Counted from the first letter of the stretch, positions 11,222 to 22,082 are shown. The stretch is DNA of 64,000 bases from Scatophagus argus (GCF_020382885.2 NC_058506.1:23155818-23219817), one strand, 5' to 3'. Notes: generated by a model not told the origin, from the letters alone. Translations and numbers: made by a program.

Positions 11222-14200
11222 TCAGTTGATCAGCTCCCACTCGGTGTCACTAATCAGCCTATAGTTGAGTCTGCGATATTCTTGGGGGTGTATTCTTCGC
11301 TGTCGCCAAACCTCTTCGTACAGGCTGCGAGTGACCGGCGGCAGCGGTGGGAAGCCAGCGATATGAGCCAGCGTCTGGCAGTAGTCCCACTGATCCTGCT
11401 GTATCATCAGCAGGTGGCGCTGCTGGACCCCCCGCTCCAACTTCTCCTGCAGCTCTTGCCGGACCTCGTGCTCCATCTGGGCCACAGGCGGCAAAGTGAC
11501 TGAGCCGTCCAACACGGCCAGGGCAAACTGGACCTGCAGAGACCAGACAGGAGAGCGTCACTTGGATGTCACTGATCTGAGATTATCTCAGCTCATCTTA
11601 TTAACGAGCAACACCGACACCCACCGTGAAACTGAACACTCACCTTCTTAATTATTTCACATTTACACTCAGAAGCTCGCAGAATAAAAACCACAAGACA
11701 GACAAACATCTGATAGAAAAGAGACTTAAAATGGTGAAAAAATGGTGGCTTGGATTAACCCCAACACCCATCCAGTCGAAGCCCTCCTTTCAGTTTTTTG
11801 ATGTTTGAGCGGCAGTGAAGCTAAAGGCAGCATCACCGTATTCAGGCTGGTGTTCCACAGGGCTTGACCGTTGGTCCCCTCCCATTACATGACAGACAAA
11901 TCAATGCAGCTCTGCGTCAAATCTCTGCTTTGGATAACTACAACTCTTCTCATCACCACCCAGCTGCTGCAAGAAAAGCTGATCCCGGTCGAGCTTGTGA
12001 TGACACTTACAGGACTGACTGTAATGACACCAGCTCTGTGTTTAAAGGACTTGTTTCCTCGGGATTCACTTTTTTCTTGATGTTTTTTAATTTAGATTTT
12101 TTGTGGAATGTAAATGTATTTGGTATTGTTTTGGATTTCTCTCTTCCTCGTTCTGTGTTCTCCCGCCTGTAAAACACTTTTTACCTTCTGATTTGTTAAA
12201 TTTGCTTCAGTTCAGCTCACCTGACAGTTGAAGGTGGGGAAGGGGCAGATCATCTTGCAGATGCTAATGAAGAATAGTGAGGGGAAGGCTGGGGGCATCA
12301 GGAAGCGGTACAGCGGAGACACCAGATGGTCCTGGATCTCCAGACCCAGCTGAGCCCCATCCAGGAACGGAAAACTGAAGTTGTAGCCCGTGCAGAACAT
12401 CAGAATATCAGCTGTGTCCACCGACCCGTCCTGGAAGAGGTCGTCTACATTTTAACATGTGGTTCAGTATTGTTTGTATGCAGAGCAGATGCAATAAAAG
12501 AAAGCAGGTCTAACCCAAACCCTGACAGATGTGCAGGAACAATCAGATCAGAGGAGTGATTTCAGAGAATTCCTTAGTTTTCTAGTGTTTATGTGTGTTC
12601 ATGTATTTTCTGTAAGGTTCAAACAAAATTCCAAACCTGTTGAACGTGTTGTGAACAGAACATCATGTTAATCAGGAAGTCAAAGTGAAATTAATGTAAA
12701 ATTCATCAACCAGGCATCAAATCAGTCAGGATTAACACAGGTGGAGGTGGAGGTGGATGGGTACAGATGGAGGTGGATGGGTACAGATGGAGGTGGATGG
12801 ATACAGGTGGAGGTGTATGGGTACAGATGGGGGCGGAGGTGGACGGGTACAGGTGGAGGACGATGGGTACAGGTGGGGGTGGAGGTGGACAGGTGGAGGT
12901 GGAGGTGGATGGGTACAGATGGAGGTGGATGGGTACAGATGGAGGTGGATGGATACAGGTGGAGGTGTATGGGTACAGATGGGGGCGGAGGTGGACGGGT
13001 ACAGGTGGAGGACGATGGGTACAGGTGGGGGTGGAGGTGGACAGGTGGAGGTGGAGGTGGATGGGTACAGATGGAGGTGGACGGGTACAGGTGGAGGTGG
13101 ATCGGTACAGACGGAGATGGAGGGGTACAGGTGGAGGTGGACGGGTACAGGTAGAGGTGGACGGGTACAGGTGGAGATGAAAGGGTACAGGTGGAGGTGG
13201 ATAAACAGGTATGGATGCTGTGAAAGTCATTCGTGTTGAGTCCACACAACCAAACAGGGTCAGACTTAATGCAGATCAGTGCTAATCTGACGGCAACCTG
13301 AAAGCGAAGACTGCCATCCTGGTCGACCGCCACCACTGGACTGGACTGTCGAATGCCAGGAGGAAGAGGAAAGGTGAAACGAGGAAGTCCGTGACTCAGA
13401 GTCACCTGGAGAGAAGAGACAATGTCAGAAAAAAATACACTGAAATCTGTCTCTTCTGTTGGCCTCTTTAACAAAGTGACACCTGCAAGAATTGCCTACA
13501 GGTGGCGCTACAGCAACACGTCTATTAGGTATCACTGGCTAGGGGGGGCACGCCTGCTCATCACAGTGCCCACATGACCAGTCGACCTAAGCTGCCTGTC
13601 TCTCTGGGCCATGTGTGTGTCTCCATGTGTGTGTGTGTGTGCATGTGGAGGGCCCAGTGGTTGGAAGGGGGATTCAAACCCAGAACCTTCATATTGCTGC
13701 CCGACATTAAAAACACATCTAAATGGTCCTGGTCCTGAGCCTGTCCAGACTGGGGTGTTCTCTACTGGCTGTTCTGTCAGTGATCTCGTTTTTCTGTAGG
13801 TCTCATTACTATCTGCTACGAAAGCAGAGAGGAGAGAGGAGTGAGGATGAGAACTGTCTGAGTCCTGATTTGAAAAATCAGGCGACTGAACTAAAAGGTT
13901 TGGTGTCAGGCGACATCGTCAGCGAGGTCGTCTGACACACCAGCTGTTACCTGAGCACCAACTTTGGCCAGCTCGATGGAGATGTCCAGTCCTGAAGCCT
14001 TGGCTCCCAGGACCACCACTGACTGACCCGAGAACGGCTCTGCGTACCTGTAGTCATGACTGTGGAGCACCTTTCCTACAAGCAGACAGCACTGACGTGA
14101 GCTTCATCAGAGCAGAGGCAGACAGGTTAGCTTAGCTTAGCACAAAGACTGGAAGCAGAGGGAAACTGTTAGTCTAACTGAACACTATCTTACCAACAAG

Positions 14201-15778
14201 CTGTGAGTTAAGTTATACTAAGCTAGGCTAAAGCTGATGAAGTTCTGGTCGAAATGTTGTGCACTGATTCTTAGTTTATTCAGTTGTGTCCAGTTTGTCT
14301 TTGGCTTTCAAGTCAGTTTCACGACATCACAGCAGTGACCACACAAGAATCAGACAAACTATGAACAGGAAGTGAAAATGACTAATGGCAGCAGGAACAC
14401 ATGAATCCTGGAGTCCACTGGTCCTGCTCAGATTTTTCTGGGACAGAAGCAGTCCTGAACAGGAAGTAGTTCTGATCAGACAGGACTGACTGGACCTTCT
14501 TCACCGTACTGACGTCACACAGGAATCAAACATGAAGCACTCGTTTCTACATACAGCAGCTACATAGTCAAAGGTCAGTCAGAATGTCTGACTGGTCAGC
14601 ATACGTGCACTGTACCTGTAAAGTTCTCTATCCCAGGTACGTCTGGGACGTGAGGGTTTGAGTAGTGCCTTCAAAACACACAGAGAACAAACATTACAAC
14701 ATACAAACAAACACCTGTGTTTATCTGTAGCAACAGGAAGTAATGACTGTAAAACACGACGAGACCGCCTCACCCCGAGCAGATGAAGACAGAGTCAAAG
14801 CACTCGGTCTTTTGACAACCTGATGAGTCAGATGATATCACTTCCCACACTGTCTTTGTCTCCTGCTCTTTGGTTGTCATGACAACAGGCATCACTTTTT
14901 CCACAGCTGTGTTGAACTGCCACAGGGAAGCAGAAGAGAAGAAGAAGAGTTTGACTGTCAGAGTGAGTTTGTTGAGCCTCATCATGACAGCTCCTCCCCC
15001 CAGCGAGGGTGACTCACCCTGATGTGGGGCCGGATGTTGTGGCTCTGACAGTACCTGTCCAGGTACCTCTGAACCTCCTGGTGGGGCAGAAAGCTCTTCA
15101 GGTGGTTCTCAAAGGGGAAATCTGGGAACATCATCACCTCCTTAGGCAGGTTGGTTCTGTTGGAGGAAGAGGATCAGGTCCGGCTAATACATTGATTGTT
15201 CGGTAGTGAGACATGTGGTCCCACTGAGCCAGAGGACAAAGTGTCTCCTTCACAGAGTTTGTTCAGTCCAACCAACAGTCCAAAGCTCAACATGATCACA
15301 AACACATTGAGAGGAAAAGCTTCACATCCAGCACACGTTTTTACAGGAGAAAACACCGAACGCATCATCAATACAGCTGATCAGGTACTGACTCGTGGAC
15401 TGATGGTTCAGCTGTGCTGTGTGAACTGCTGGGGAGTTTCATTTAGTCTTTACTCTACAAGTGTTAGTGTGTAAAGTCAGCTGTCAGACAAAAGTTGTAC
15501 TGAGCTAAAAAAAAAATACTCCCTCTGCAGGTGCTGGAGTACACACTGAAGGTACCTGGCACGTACCTGAGGTCTCGGTACATGCTGCTGTGTATCGGCT
15601 GGCCGTTGTCGTACGTCCCGACTCGTTCGTCGTAACACCAGGTGCCGCCGATGTTGTCGGTGAGCTCGAACACCACCGGGGGGGCGAAGGTATTCAGACG
15701 GGACAGGATGTGTCTCGCTGCACAGAGTCCCGCCGCTCCGGCACCGACCACCGCCACCCGCTGCAGCATCTTGGACAT
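11222..15778 (-). CDS. Flavin-containing monooxygenase, FMO GS-OX-like
   Basis: Eight coding exons (- strand): 15778-15567, 15156-15018, 14916-14774, 14668-14616, 14075-13951, 13405-13298, 12430-12221, 11533-11222. They total 1302 bases, 433 residues, closing in frame at TGA 11222-11224. FMOs use NADPH, FAD and O2 to oxygenate soft nucleophiles (S or N). Seen: FAD-binding GAGAAG at residues 12-17, an ICSGHYSNPHVPD-like stretch, the FMO signature FxGxxxHxxxY at 181-191, an NADPH-site GAKASG at 206-211 and CTGY at 273-276. Length and the tidy N-terminus fit the GS-OX-like group rather than the 530-residue mammalian FMO1-5, whose C-terminal membrane anchor is absent, so the enzyme is probably soluble. 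The start is preceded by an acceptor (cctgtcag), implying a non-coding first exon that ends at 16248. One intron carries the minisatellite at 12.7-13.2 kb. Confidence 0.92.
12737..13205. repeat. Higher-order GT/GA-rich minisatellite in an FMO intron
   Basis: The basic unit is about 20 bp (gtggaggtggatgggtacag) with 6-bp variants. A larger 152-bp block starting acaggtggaggtggaggtgg begins at 12737, 12889 and 13041. The first two copies look identical by eye; the third diverges after about 40 bases. All six frames are open across it, which yields meaningless WRWMGTDGG-type or STSTCTHPPP-type ORFs. Confidence 0.9.
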
Positions 15779-16330
15779 CCTGACAGGAAGAAAGTGGCTG
15801 ATAAACAGGACAGCTGTGTCCAGGTGTCCCCCCTCTGTCCACAGAGACAGAGAGACAGACGGCTGTCCCTGCTCACCCAGCAGGCTACACGCACGTTTCG
15901 TGTAACTCATCATGTGGGCAGTCAGCAGTTACCAAATGCAGTTAAAAAGTACAACATCTCCCTCTAAATTGCAGTACAAGTATAAAAATCACCCCACACC
16001 TGTACTTCAGTGGAGTAATGGAGTCACTACAACCAACAACCTGCAGGTTGCTGCATGTCAAAATACACGCAGTCCTACAAGAAGTACACACACACACACA
16101 AATGAGAAAGTCAGAGATGTGTGTGTGTGTGTGTGTGTGTCAGTCTCCCTGCAGCCCCGACACACACAATCTGCTCACTTCACGCTGAATGAAAACTCAC
16201 AGCACACAGAGTCCACACATTTGATCTCAACGGGAAGAAAAACTCACCTGAGGTCTCGTTAGCGGCTGAAATGCAGTCTGATTAAATCCTGCCGCATCAT
16301 CACTTAAATACTATGAGGTCAGCGAATGTG
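15779..16330 (-). promoter_or_regulatory. FMO 5' non-coding intron and leader exon
   Basis: A donor read on the - strand (gacctcag/gtgagtt) places the end of a non-coding exon at 16248. The matching acceptor is directly before the ATG at 15778. The intron has CA/GT runs at 16088-16100 and 16120-16140. The leader exon's upstream limit is not visible. Confidence 0.45.
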
Positions 16331-16468
16331 GCGACCTTGAACAGCCGCCGTTTAACCCATTAACGACCAACGACTCTGCACTAACTTGAAGCTCAAACAT
16401 TTGAACCAACTGACCGTTAAACTTTACTGAGCTGTCAGTCACCTGCTGTCATCACAAAATAACCAACA

Positions 16469-16503
16469 CCTGATCCTGATCCTGATCCTGATCCTGATCC
16501 TGA
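16469..16503. repeat. Hexanucleotide repeat (CCTGAT)n
   Basis: About six tandem units of ctgatc. Confidence 0.9.
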
Positions 16504-16624
16504 GTCCAAAAACACATCTGAACATCCAGCAGACTTGAGAAGAGACAGAAAACAGAAAAGAGAAAACAGAGAAGATCACAAAGTTCAACCAAAACTTTCC
16601 ACTCAGATTACGTGATGACCTCTG

Positions 16625-17192
16625 CTCCACACTCACACACACTCACATACACACTTTCTCTCTCACACACACTCACATACACACTTTCTCTCTCACACAC
16701 ACTCACACACACACTCACATACACACACACTCACATACACACTTTCTCTCTCACACACACTCACATACACACACACTCACATACACACACACACTCACAT
16801 ACACACTTTCTCTCTCACACACACTCACATACACACACACACTCACATACACACTTTCTCTCTCACACACACTCACATACACACACACTCACATACACAC
16901 TTTCTCTCTCACACACACTCACATACACACACACTCACATACACACACACACTCACATACACACTTTCTCTCTCACACACACTCACATACACACACACAC
17001 TCACATACACACTTTCTCTCTCACACACACTCACATACACACACACACTCACATACACACTTTCTCTCTCACACACACTCACACACACACTCACATACAC
17101 ACTTTCTCTCTCACACACACTCACATACACACACACTCACATACACACACACACTCACATACACACTTTCTCTCTCTCACACACACACACTG
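16625..17192. repeat. CA/CT minisatellite
   Basis: Roughly 570 bp of alternating cacacactcacatacaca and ctttctctct modules, with period variants of about 22, 44 and 66 bp. Open frames across it (His-Thr-rich on +, Val-Cys-rich on -) are artefacts of the repeat. No gene. Confidence 0.92.
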
Positions 17193-17859
17193 AAACCTTT
17201 AATGATATAATTTAAGTAGGTATTTAGTTTGATTTGCAGTCAGCCCTCGACACCCACATCCTTGTCTCCTCTGTCCTCCATCCTTTCCTCTGTCCTCTGT
17301 CCTGTCAGCACTTTCACAGTCTGGAGGTTCAATAAAAACGTCTCTGTCTCTGATGTGTCCTTATCAGTCCAGTCACCTCCTGGGAAGCAAAACGTTTCTA
17401 AGAATCAGATTATCTCATTTACAGCATGTCTTCTGATGTGCCGCCATTAACACAGACAGGGAGACAGACGGGGAGACATACAGGTAAAAAGACAGGGAGA
17501 CAGAAGGAGAGACAGTGTCAAACTGCACTACATATTTAATAAAACAAACAGCAACTGCATTTCATAGGCCAAAGACAAGCATCTGTTTTTAACCTCTCAG
17601 AGTGTGTGACTCATTTGAAGACGGCTGGTGCATCCGGGGACAAGTGCTGCGTCCACAGATGGAGACAGCTGTCAGTGGCTCAGATTGTGTGCGTGTGCGT
17701 GTGCGCGGGGGGGGGGGGACACTGTGGAAAATGTCCACTCAATGTGAATACTGGACCAGCTTTTCATTTGAGTCCATACTGAGAGTTCAGGCGTCACAGT
17801 CTACATCTAAACGATGAAAATCAGAACTAGTCAAACCACAACAAGAGGACGTGAAGACA

Positions 17860-18130
17860 AACGTTGTGACCTCACGCTTTGACCCGGACATCACAGCGGA
17901 TGAATTCGGCTCGGTTCGGCTTCAAGCTGCCCTAACGGAAATCACAGCCTCTGTACAATGAGTTGCTGTTAGCTAGCAGCGGGTCAGAGTAAAACAAACT
18001 CGATTCGGATCAGTTCGGAGTTTTACCGTCGACTCCGTCGGTCGTGGAGACCAGCACCCAGCGTCCACTCAGCAGCGAGGGTCACGTGACAGGCCGGTAA
18101 TACGTCGGGAGCAGCCGCTGGGGTCCAGGA
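17860..18130 (-). promoter_or_regulatory. CpG-rich promoter-like segment
   Basis: This is the one clearly CpG-rich patch between the FMO and med31 genes, with many cg dinucleotides and a perfect gtcacgtgac palindrome at 18081-18090. A possible - strand donor (gtcgacg/gtaaaact) ends near 18026, so it could hold an alternative or true first exon of the FMO gene. The assignment to FMO is inference from strand and position. Confidence 0.4.
18081..18090. promoter_or_regulatory. GTCACGTGAC palindrome (E-box / CLEAR-type site)
   Basis: A perfect 10-bp palindrome around CACGTG. It equals the optimal CLEAR motif bound by MiT/TFE factors and also fits USF or MYC/MAX binding. It lies in the CpG-rich patch. 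Confidence 0.55.
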
Positions 18131-18360
18131 GGTAACCTCCTCCCCGGGGCCTTCACAATAAAAGCACTTCAAAATTTAAAATGAATAAAAAATAGTAGTC
18201 AAAACTGTCCCGTCGATCCGCACTTTATAATGAAGATTTTTTAAATTTTATTTTGGCTGCAGTTATTTCTAAAAACATGACTCATTACATAAACACTGAA
18301 ATAATCGTTTTAATGAAATGATACATTTTAACGTATTAAGAGCTGAATACGTAATGAATT

Positions 18361-18405
18361 TCCCCTCAGGGATAAATAAAGGAATTCTGATCCTGATTCT
18401 GATGG
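18361..18405 (+). repeat. LINE 3'-tail remnant
   Basis: cctcagggataaataaagga followed by attctgat repeats, the usual 3' end of truncated fish non-LTR elements. Similar ends occur near 20095, 20468, 21425 and 60440. Confidence 0.55.
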
Positions 18406-19192
18406 GTAATCAGCAAACACATTTACAAATACAGACTTGAGTTTTCTTTAACTCCAAATGTTAAAGAGTCAGTTCAAAGGAGGAAACGAAATGAGTTTGT
18501 TATCGTCGGAGTTAAATATTGTGGATCACTTTTTAGCATTCTGTTTGCTCATGAGGCTCTCAGATGATAACCAATAAGATAACCCATAACGTAACATTGT
18601 TATACTTTACAGAAGTTCATCTCCCGAGCACCAAAGGCTGAGATGTACACTAAAACTGGAAGACGTGAAGTCAAAGGAAGCACTTTGGCTTTGTATTATC
18701 AGCTCTATTGATTGGCTGTTTGTTATCTACTGATAACCGCTCAGTCTCATCAACTATAATTTACTGTCCAGATATGTGTTGTGCTTTACTGCTTCACATT
18801 TCAGTCTGCAGCTGCTGCGCGACCACCTCAGAAACACAAACATTTAACACTGAGGTTGACACAACAAAGTTCTCTGATCCTTTATTTGTTACCAGTGAGC
18901 TTAAGAACATCTGATCAGAACGTTCAGTCACAGTTCCACTCTTGAAATCCATCACAGGACGTTCAAAAGAGGCCAGAGGGACCGTCACTAAACTAAGCAG
19001 TATCATTAACTCCATACATTGACCTGTCGCCATGACGAACGGTTTGTCCACCGTAGAGCGCTGACGTGTCCCACCCAGCACCTCCTGGTCCCAGGTCTTC
19101 ACTAACCACAACACCACAAAACTGCATCATGTTTTTAAACTCTCAAGCATCAAAAGTCCAGAATGAGTCGAACTCCTCCCCCAGTGACATCA

Positions 19193-21529
19193 TCACTTGG
19201 TGGCGGCGTTCCCGTGCGGCGGCGGCTGCTGCTGCGGCTGCTGTTGCTCGGCCAGTGCCTGCTGCAACCGAGTCCGCTTCCTGGAGTAGTGCTGCCAGTG
19301 CAGCAGCTGCTGCTCGTCGATGAACTTGGCACACTGAGCGTTGACCAACTCCTTCCTGAAGTGTTCGTACTGCAGCAGCTCGAGCATGTGGAGACAGTGA
19401 GGATACCTGGCGGAGAGGAGAGGAGAGGAGAGGAGGAGGGGGGAAGAGGAGAAGAGGGAAGCAGAGGAGATGAGGGAAGGGGGAGGAGAGGAGAGAAGGA
19501 TGAGAGGAGAGGAGGAGAGGAGAGGACAGGAGATGAGAGGAGACGGGAGGAGGGGGGAGGAGACTAACATCTTCCATGGTGGATGACTCGACATTTGGTG
19601 TGTGTGTCAGCAGGATGTTGTATCAGTAAACTGTGTGAGTGTTTGTGGTGGTGAAGGATCATGTGATTGGTGACATACTTGAGGAACTTGGCGTACTCAG
19701 GCTCCTTCCAGTACAGCAGGTACTTCAGGTAGTTGATGAAGGGTCGTTCCCTCAGGACGCCTCTCTGAGCCAAAACTGAACACACAAACAAACAAACAGG
19801 AAGTCAGGCTCAGCAGACAAGACGGTTCTGTTTGACACAAAGCCTCTAAATCAGTAACAGAGTCACACTTTGTCTAAAGCGTCATGTTGGGACAGTAAAC
19901 AGTGAAGCTGATCACTTCTATCATATCTGCATATTTTATGGTCATTCTGTATACACTTCTTTTTTATTGTTTTTATTTTATTTTTAATTCTAGCTTATTT
20001 GTTACTTATCTGTTTCTAGCTTTAATGCTACTCTAGTAGCACATTGTGCACTGTCTTGTTATTTGTTCTGCTGCTGTAACAACTTAATTTCCCTCCGGGG
20101 ATCAATAAAGTCTTATTTTATCTTGTCTCACCTCTGAAGAGGCTGACAAGAGAAAACATTTTCACAGCCTTTTCAACTGGAACCACTGGACTCCTTAGAA
20201 CTCAGCTCAGAGGAAATCATTTTGCTCCTCCTTCAGACAAGGTTCTCTGCAAGCACAGAAACCTTGAGTGACTGAACAGGAACCAGAGCCAGAAGGACCA
20301 AGTGGCTCAGTCCGATTCTTAAATTGCTGTCTCACAGAACAGATTATAAAGTGTGACTGCTTGTGTATAAATCACTCTACAGCACAGCAGGTTCTTAGAT
20401 CTTTAGGAAGCAGTGGAGTTGAGCCTCAAGTCAGAACCAAACAGGATGAAGCTGCTTTTCAAGAATTTCCTTTCAGGGATAAATAAAGGAATTCTGATTC
20501 TGATTCTTTTAGCTGACAGGGAACCAACTTCCAGATGATCTGAAATGTTCCCCCATCTTCAGCTACAGTGTGAACTGAAGCTCTGCTGTTCCCTCTGACT
20601 GAACTTGGGGTAACCTAACCTAGTTGTTTTTATTTCTTTAAATGGATTTAAATGTGAATGACTTAATTGCCTGTGTAAAGCGCTTTGCGTATGAAATGTG
20701 CGGCCTTAAAAATGAAACAGCCGACGTGAATTCAAGCAGCAGAAACTCTTAAAGAACCACTACAGTTAGCTGGGAGTGAAGCTGCTGGCAGCCCTTCACG
20801 TGTGCAGGCTGATGAAGAGACAAACTGACACTGGAGGGGACGTCTCACTCACAGTTCAGGTAGTTTGGGTTGGCCAGGCACTGGACGAACTCCAGCTCTG
20901 ACTGGAACCGGTTCCTGGCCTGCTCCTCTGGACCAGGAAACACAACACAGATTTAAAATGATATTCTGAAACAAGGTATGATTCGGTGTGAAGACGTGAC
21001 AGAAATTTAGGACATGTGAATCATTATTTCACTAAATCAGGTCAGAAAAGAAGATCCCACACGTCTTCCTCAGTGTCACAGTTCATCAATAACACTAATG
21101 CTTCATTCCCTTTTGTTTTTCTCACCTTTGTAAAAGAAGTTCAGAGACATAAAAATGTTTTCTTCGTCGTGTAAACAACTGAATACCTGAACGAACTTTA
21201 GTCCTTCACTGATTTCACATCAGTCTTGGGTCATAATAAATACGACTGTCCTTAACACGATCATCTCTGCTGTAGTTTGAGCACTCACTTTTGTACTACC
21301 TCCAGAGCCATATTTATTTTACTTATCTTATTTTATTTTATTCTATTATTATGTTACTCGTTCTTACGTTTTATGTATGCACTGATCACTAAGACAAATT
21401 CCTAGTAATGTGAAATCTCTTCACTTATACGGCAATAAAGACAATTCTGATTCTGATTCTGACGGTATGCTAACAAGCTAACCCTAGCGAGTCATGTAAT
21501 TACTTTAGCGGCTACAAACCTGTTTCCAT
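19193..21529 (-). CDS. med31: Mediator complex subunit 31
   Basis: Four coding exons (- strand): 21529-21520, 20927-20853, 19775-19679, 19406-19193. Total 396 bases, 131 residues, the same length as human MED31. MED31 (Soh1) is a small, highly conserved nuclear subunit of the Mediator middle module that links transcription factors to RNA polymerase II. The signature is plain: ELEFVQCLANPNYLN, then FINYLKYLLYW, then HCLHMLELLQYEHFRKELV, then a basic helix with HWQHYSRKR, and a Gln/Pro-rich tail. The first exon codes only Met-Glu-Thr plus one base; the alternative acceptor four bases away would break the frame. A poly(A) signal (tttatt on +) lies at 18881-18886. Intron 3 holds a polypurine tract. 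A short ORF diverges from its 5' end. Confidence 0.96.
19413..19563 (+). repeat. Polypurine (GGAGA)n tract
   Basis: About 150 bp of almost pure G/A on the + strand inside the last med31 intron, close to the acceptor of exon 4, which on the - strand therefore has a very long polypyrimidine tract. Mirror symmetry of the ggagaggagagg units could allow triplex DNA. Confidence 0.85.
19932..20130 (+). repeat. LINE 3' end remnant in med31 intron 2
   Basis: AT-rich 3' region ending in aatttccctccggggatcaa then taaagtcttat, a truncated non-LTR tail. Another such tail (gggataaataaaggaattct) ends near 20512. Both lie within intron 2 of med31 (19776-20852). Confidence 0.5.
21425..21465 (+). repeat. LINE 3'-tail remnant in med31 intron 1
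   Basis: ggcaataaagacaattctga followed by ttctgat units. Confidence 0.5.
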
Positions 21530-21995
21530 GAGGACAGATGAAGCCTTGAAAACAGCAGAAAGGCAATGTCTAGATGACAACGTTAGCTGTTCGACTGACA
21601 CACAGACAAAGTTTCTCGGCGTTAGTCTTTGTTGCTATTTAATCACAGTCGCAAAGAGTGCGAAACCATATTTGCCGCAAATCAGTGCTATTTCCGTCAT
21701 TTTCCGTCGGTTTACGGTAGCTGTCGTTCATTTTCTGAACACCAGAGGGAGACATTTCACAAGAAGCTCCCGACCGAGTGAGACACGGAGCAAGAGACAG
21801 ATGGAGCCAACTTATTTTGAAAGTAATCTGAGTGAGACCTCTGCAGCCGCAGCTGTGAGACGAGCTGCACAGGAAAGCGCAAAGTTAAGTCCACTAAATG
21901 TCCTTGTGTTTGTCACGAACGGGCTCAGATTTTTACTGGACGTGTCTGACAACATTATGGAAAGGATCCCATCAGAGAGAAACCTTTTGGTTTGA
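21528..21995 (+). CDS. Possible small gene divergent from med31
   Basis: An open frame of 155 codons, head-to-head with med31. The first ATG (21528) overlaps the med31 ATG on the other strand, so the true start is more likely downstream; an in-frame Met at about 21800 would give 65 residues beginning MEPTYFESNLSE. The C-terminal 90 residues have normal, charged, helix-prone composition (AAAAVRRAAQESAKLSP, then LNVLVFVTNGLRFLLDVSD), and the ORF stops at 21993-21995. An AATAAA follows at 22037-22042. Codon content looks more protein-like than the first 60 codons. I do not recognise a family. In human a small uncharacterised gene (C17orf100) lies beside MED31, but I cannot show that it is the same. 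Confidence 0.4.
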   Translation: MRTDEALKTAERQCLDDNVSCSTDTQTKFLGVSLCCYLITVAKSAKPYLPQISAISVIFRRFTVAVVHFLNTRGRHFTRSSRPSETRSKRQMEPTYFESNLSETSAAAAVRRAAQESAKLSPLNVLVFVTNGLRFLLDVSDNIMERIPSERNLLV

Positions 21996-22009
21996 GGACA
22001 GGATCCTTG

Positions 22010-22041
22010 TTATTTAAGACAAGACAACTTGTCTTAAATAA
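22010..22041 (+). terminator. Perfect 14-bp hairpin overlapping a poly(A) signal
   Basis: The arms ttatttaagacaag (22010-22023) and cttgtcttaaataa (22028-22041) pair perfectly around the loop acaa. AATAAA at 22037-22042 overlaps the second arm. It sits 15 bases after the stop of the divergent ORF. It may be a transcript 3' end structure or part of a mobile-element junction. Confidence 0.5.
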
Positions 22042-22053
22042 ATAAGCGTTGGG

Positions 22054-22082
22054 TGACGTATTGCGTATTACGTCACTTCCTG
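22054..22082. promoter_or_regulatory. Inverted CRE-like half sites plus an ETS-like site
   Basis: tgacgta at 22054-22060 and tacgtca at 22069-22075 form an inverted pair, followed by cacttcctg. They lie directly upstream of the LINE ORF1 and could be its 5' promoter or a host element. Function is inference. Confidence 0.3.

Noticed and set aside
12706-13474. Long open frames on both strands across the minisatellite (WRWMGTDGG-type and STSTCTHPPP-type proteins)
   Set aside because: They are periodic translations of a tandem repeat inside an FMO intron, open in nearly all frames, and no codon bias is seen.
15590-15967. + strand ORFs opposite the first FMO exon
   Set aside because: Antisense shadows of a GC-richer coding exon, with no splice or domain support.
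16612-17193. His-Thr-rich ORF of 193 codons
   Set aside because: Pure translation of the CA/CT minisatellite.
19066-19117. Extra med31 exons in the frame at 18794-19117 (-)
   Set aside because: It lies after the med31 stop and before the poly(A) signal, so it is 3' UTR; length already equals human MED31.
19143-19577. Pro/Ser-rich frames on the - strand and Arg/Gly/Glu-rich frames on the + strand
   Set aside because: They are shadows of the last med31 exon and the polypurine tract.
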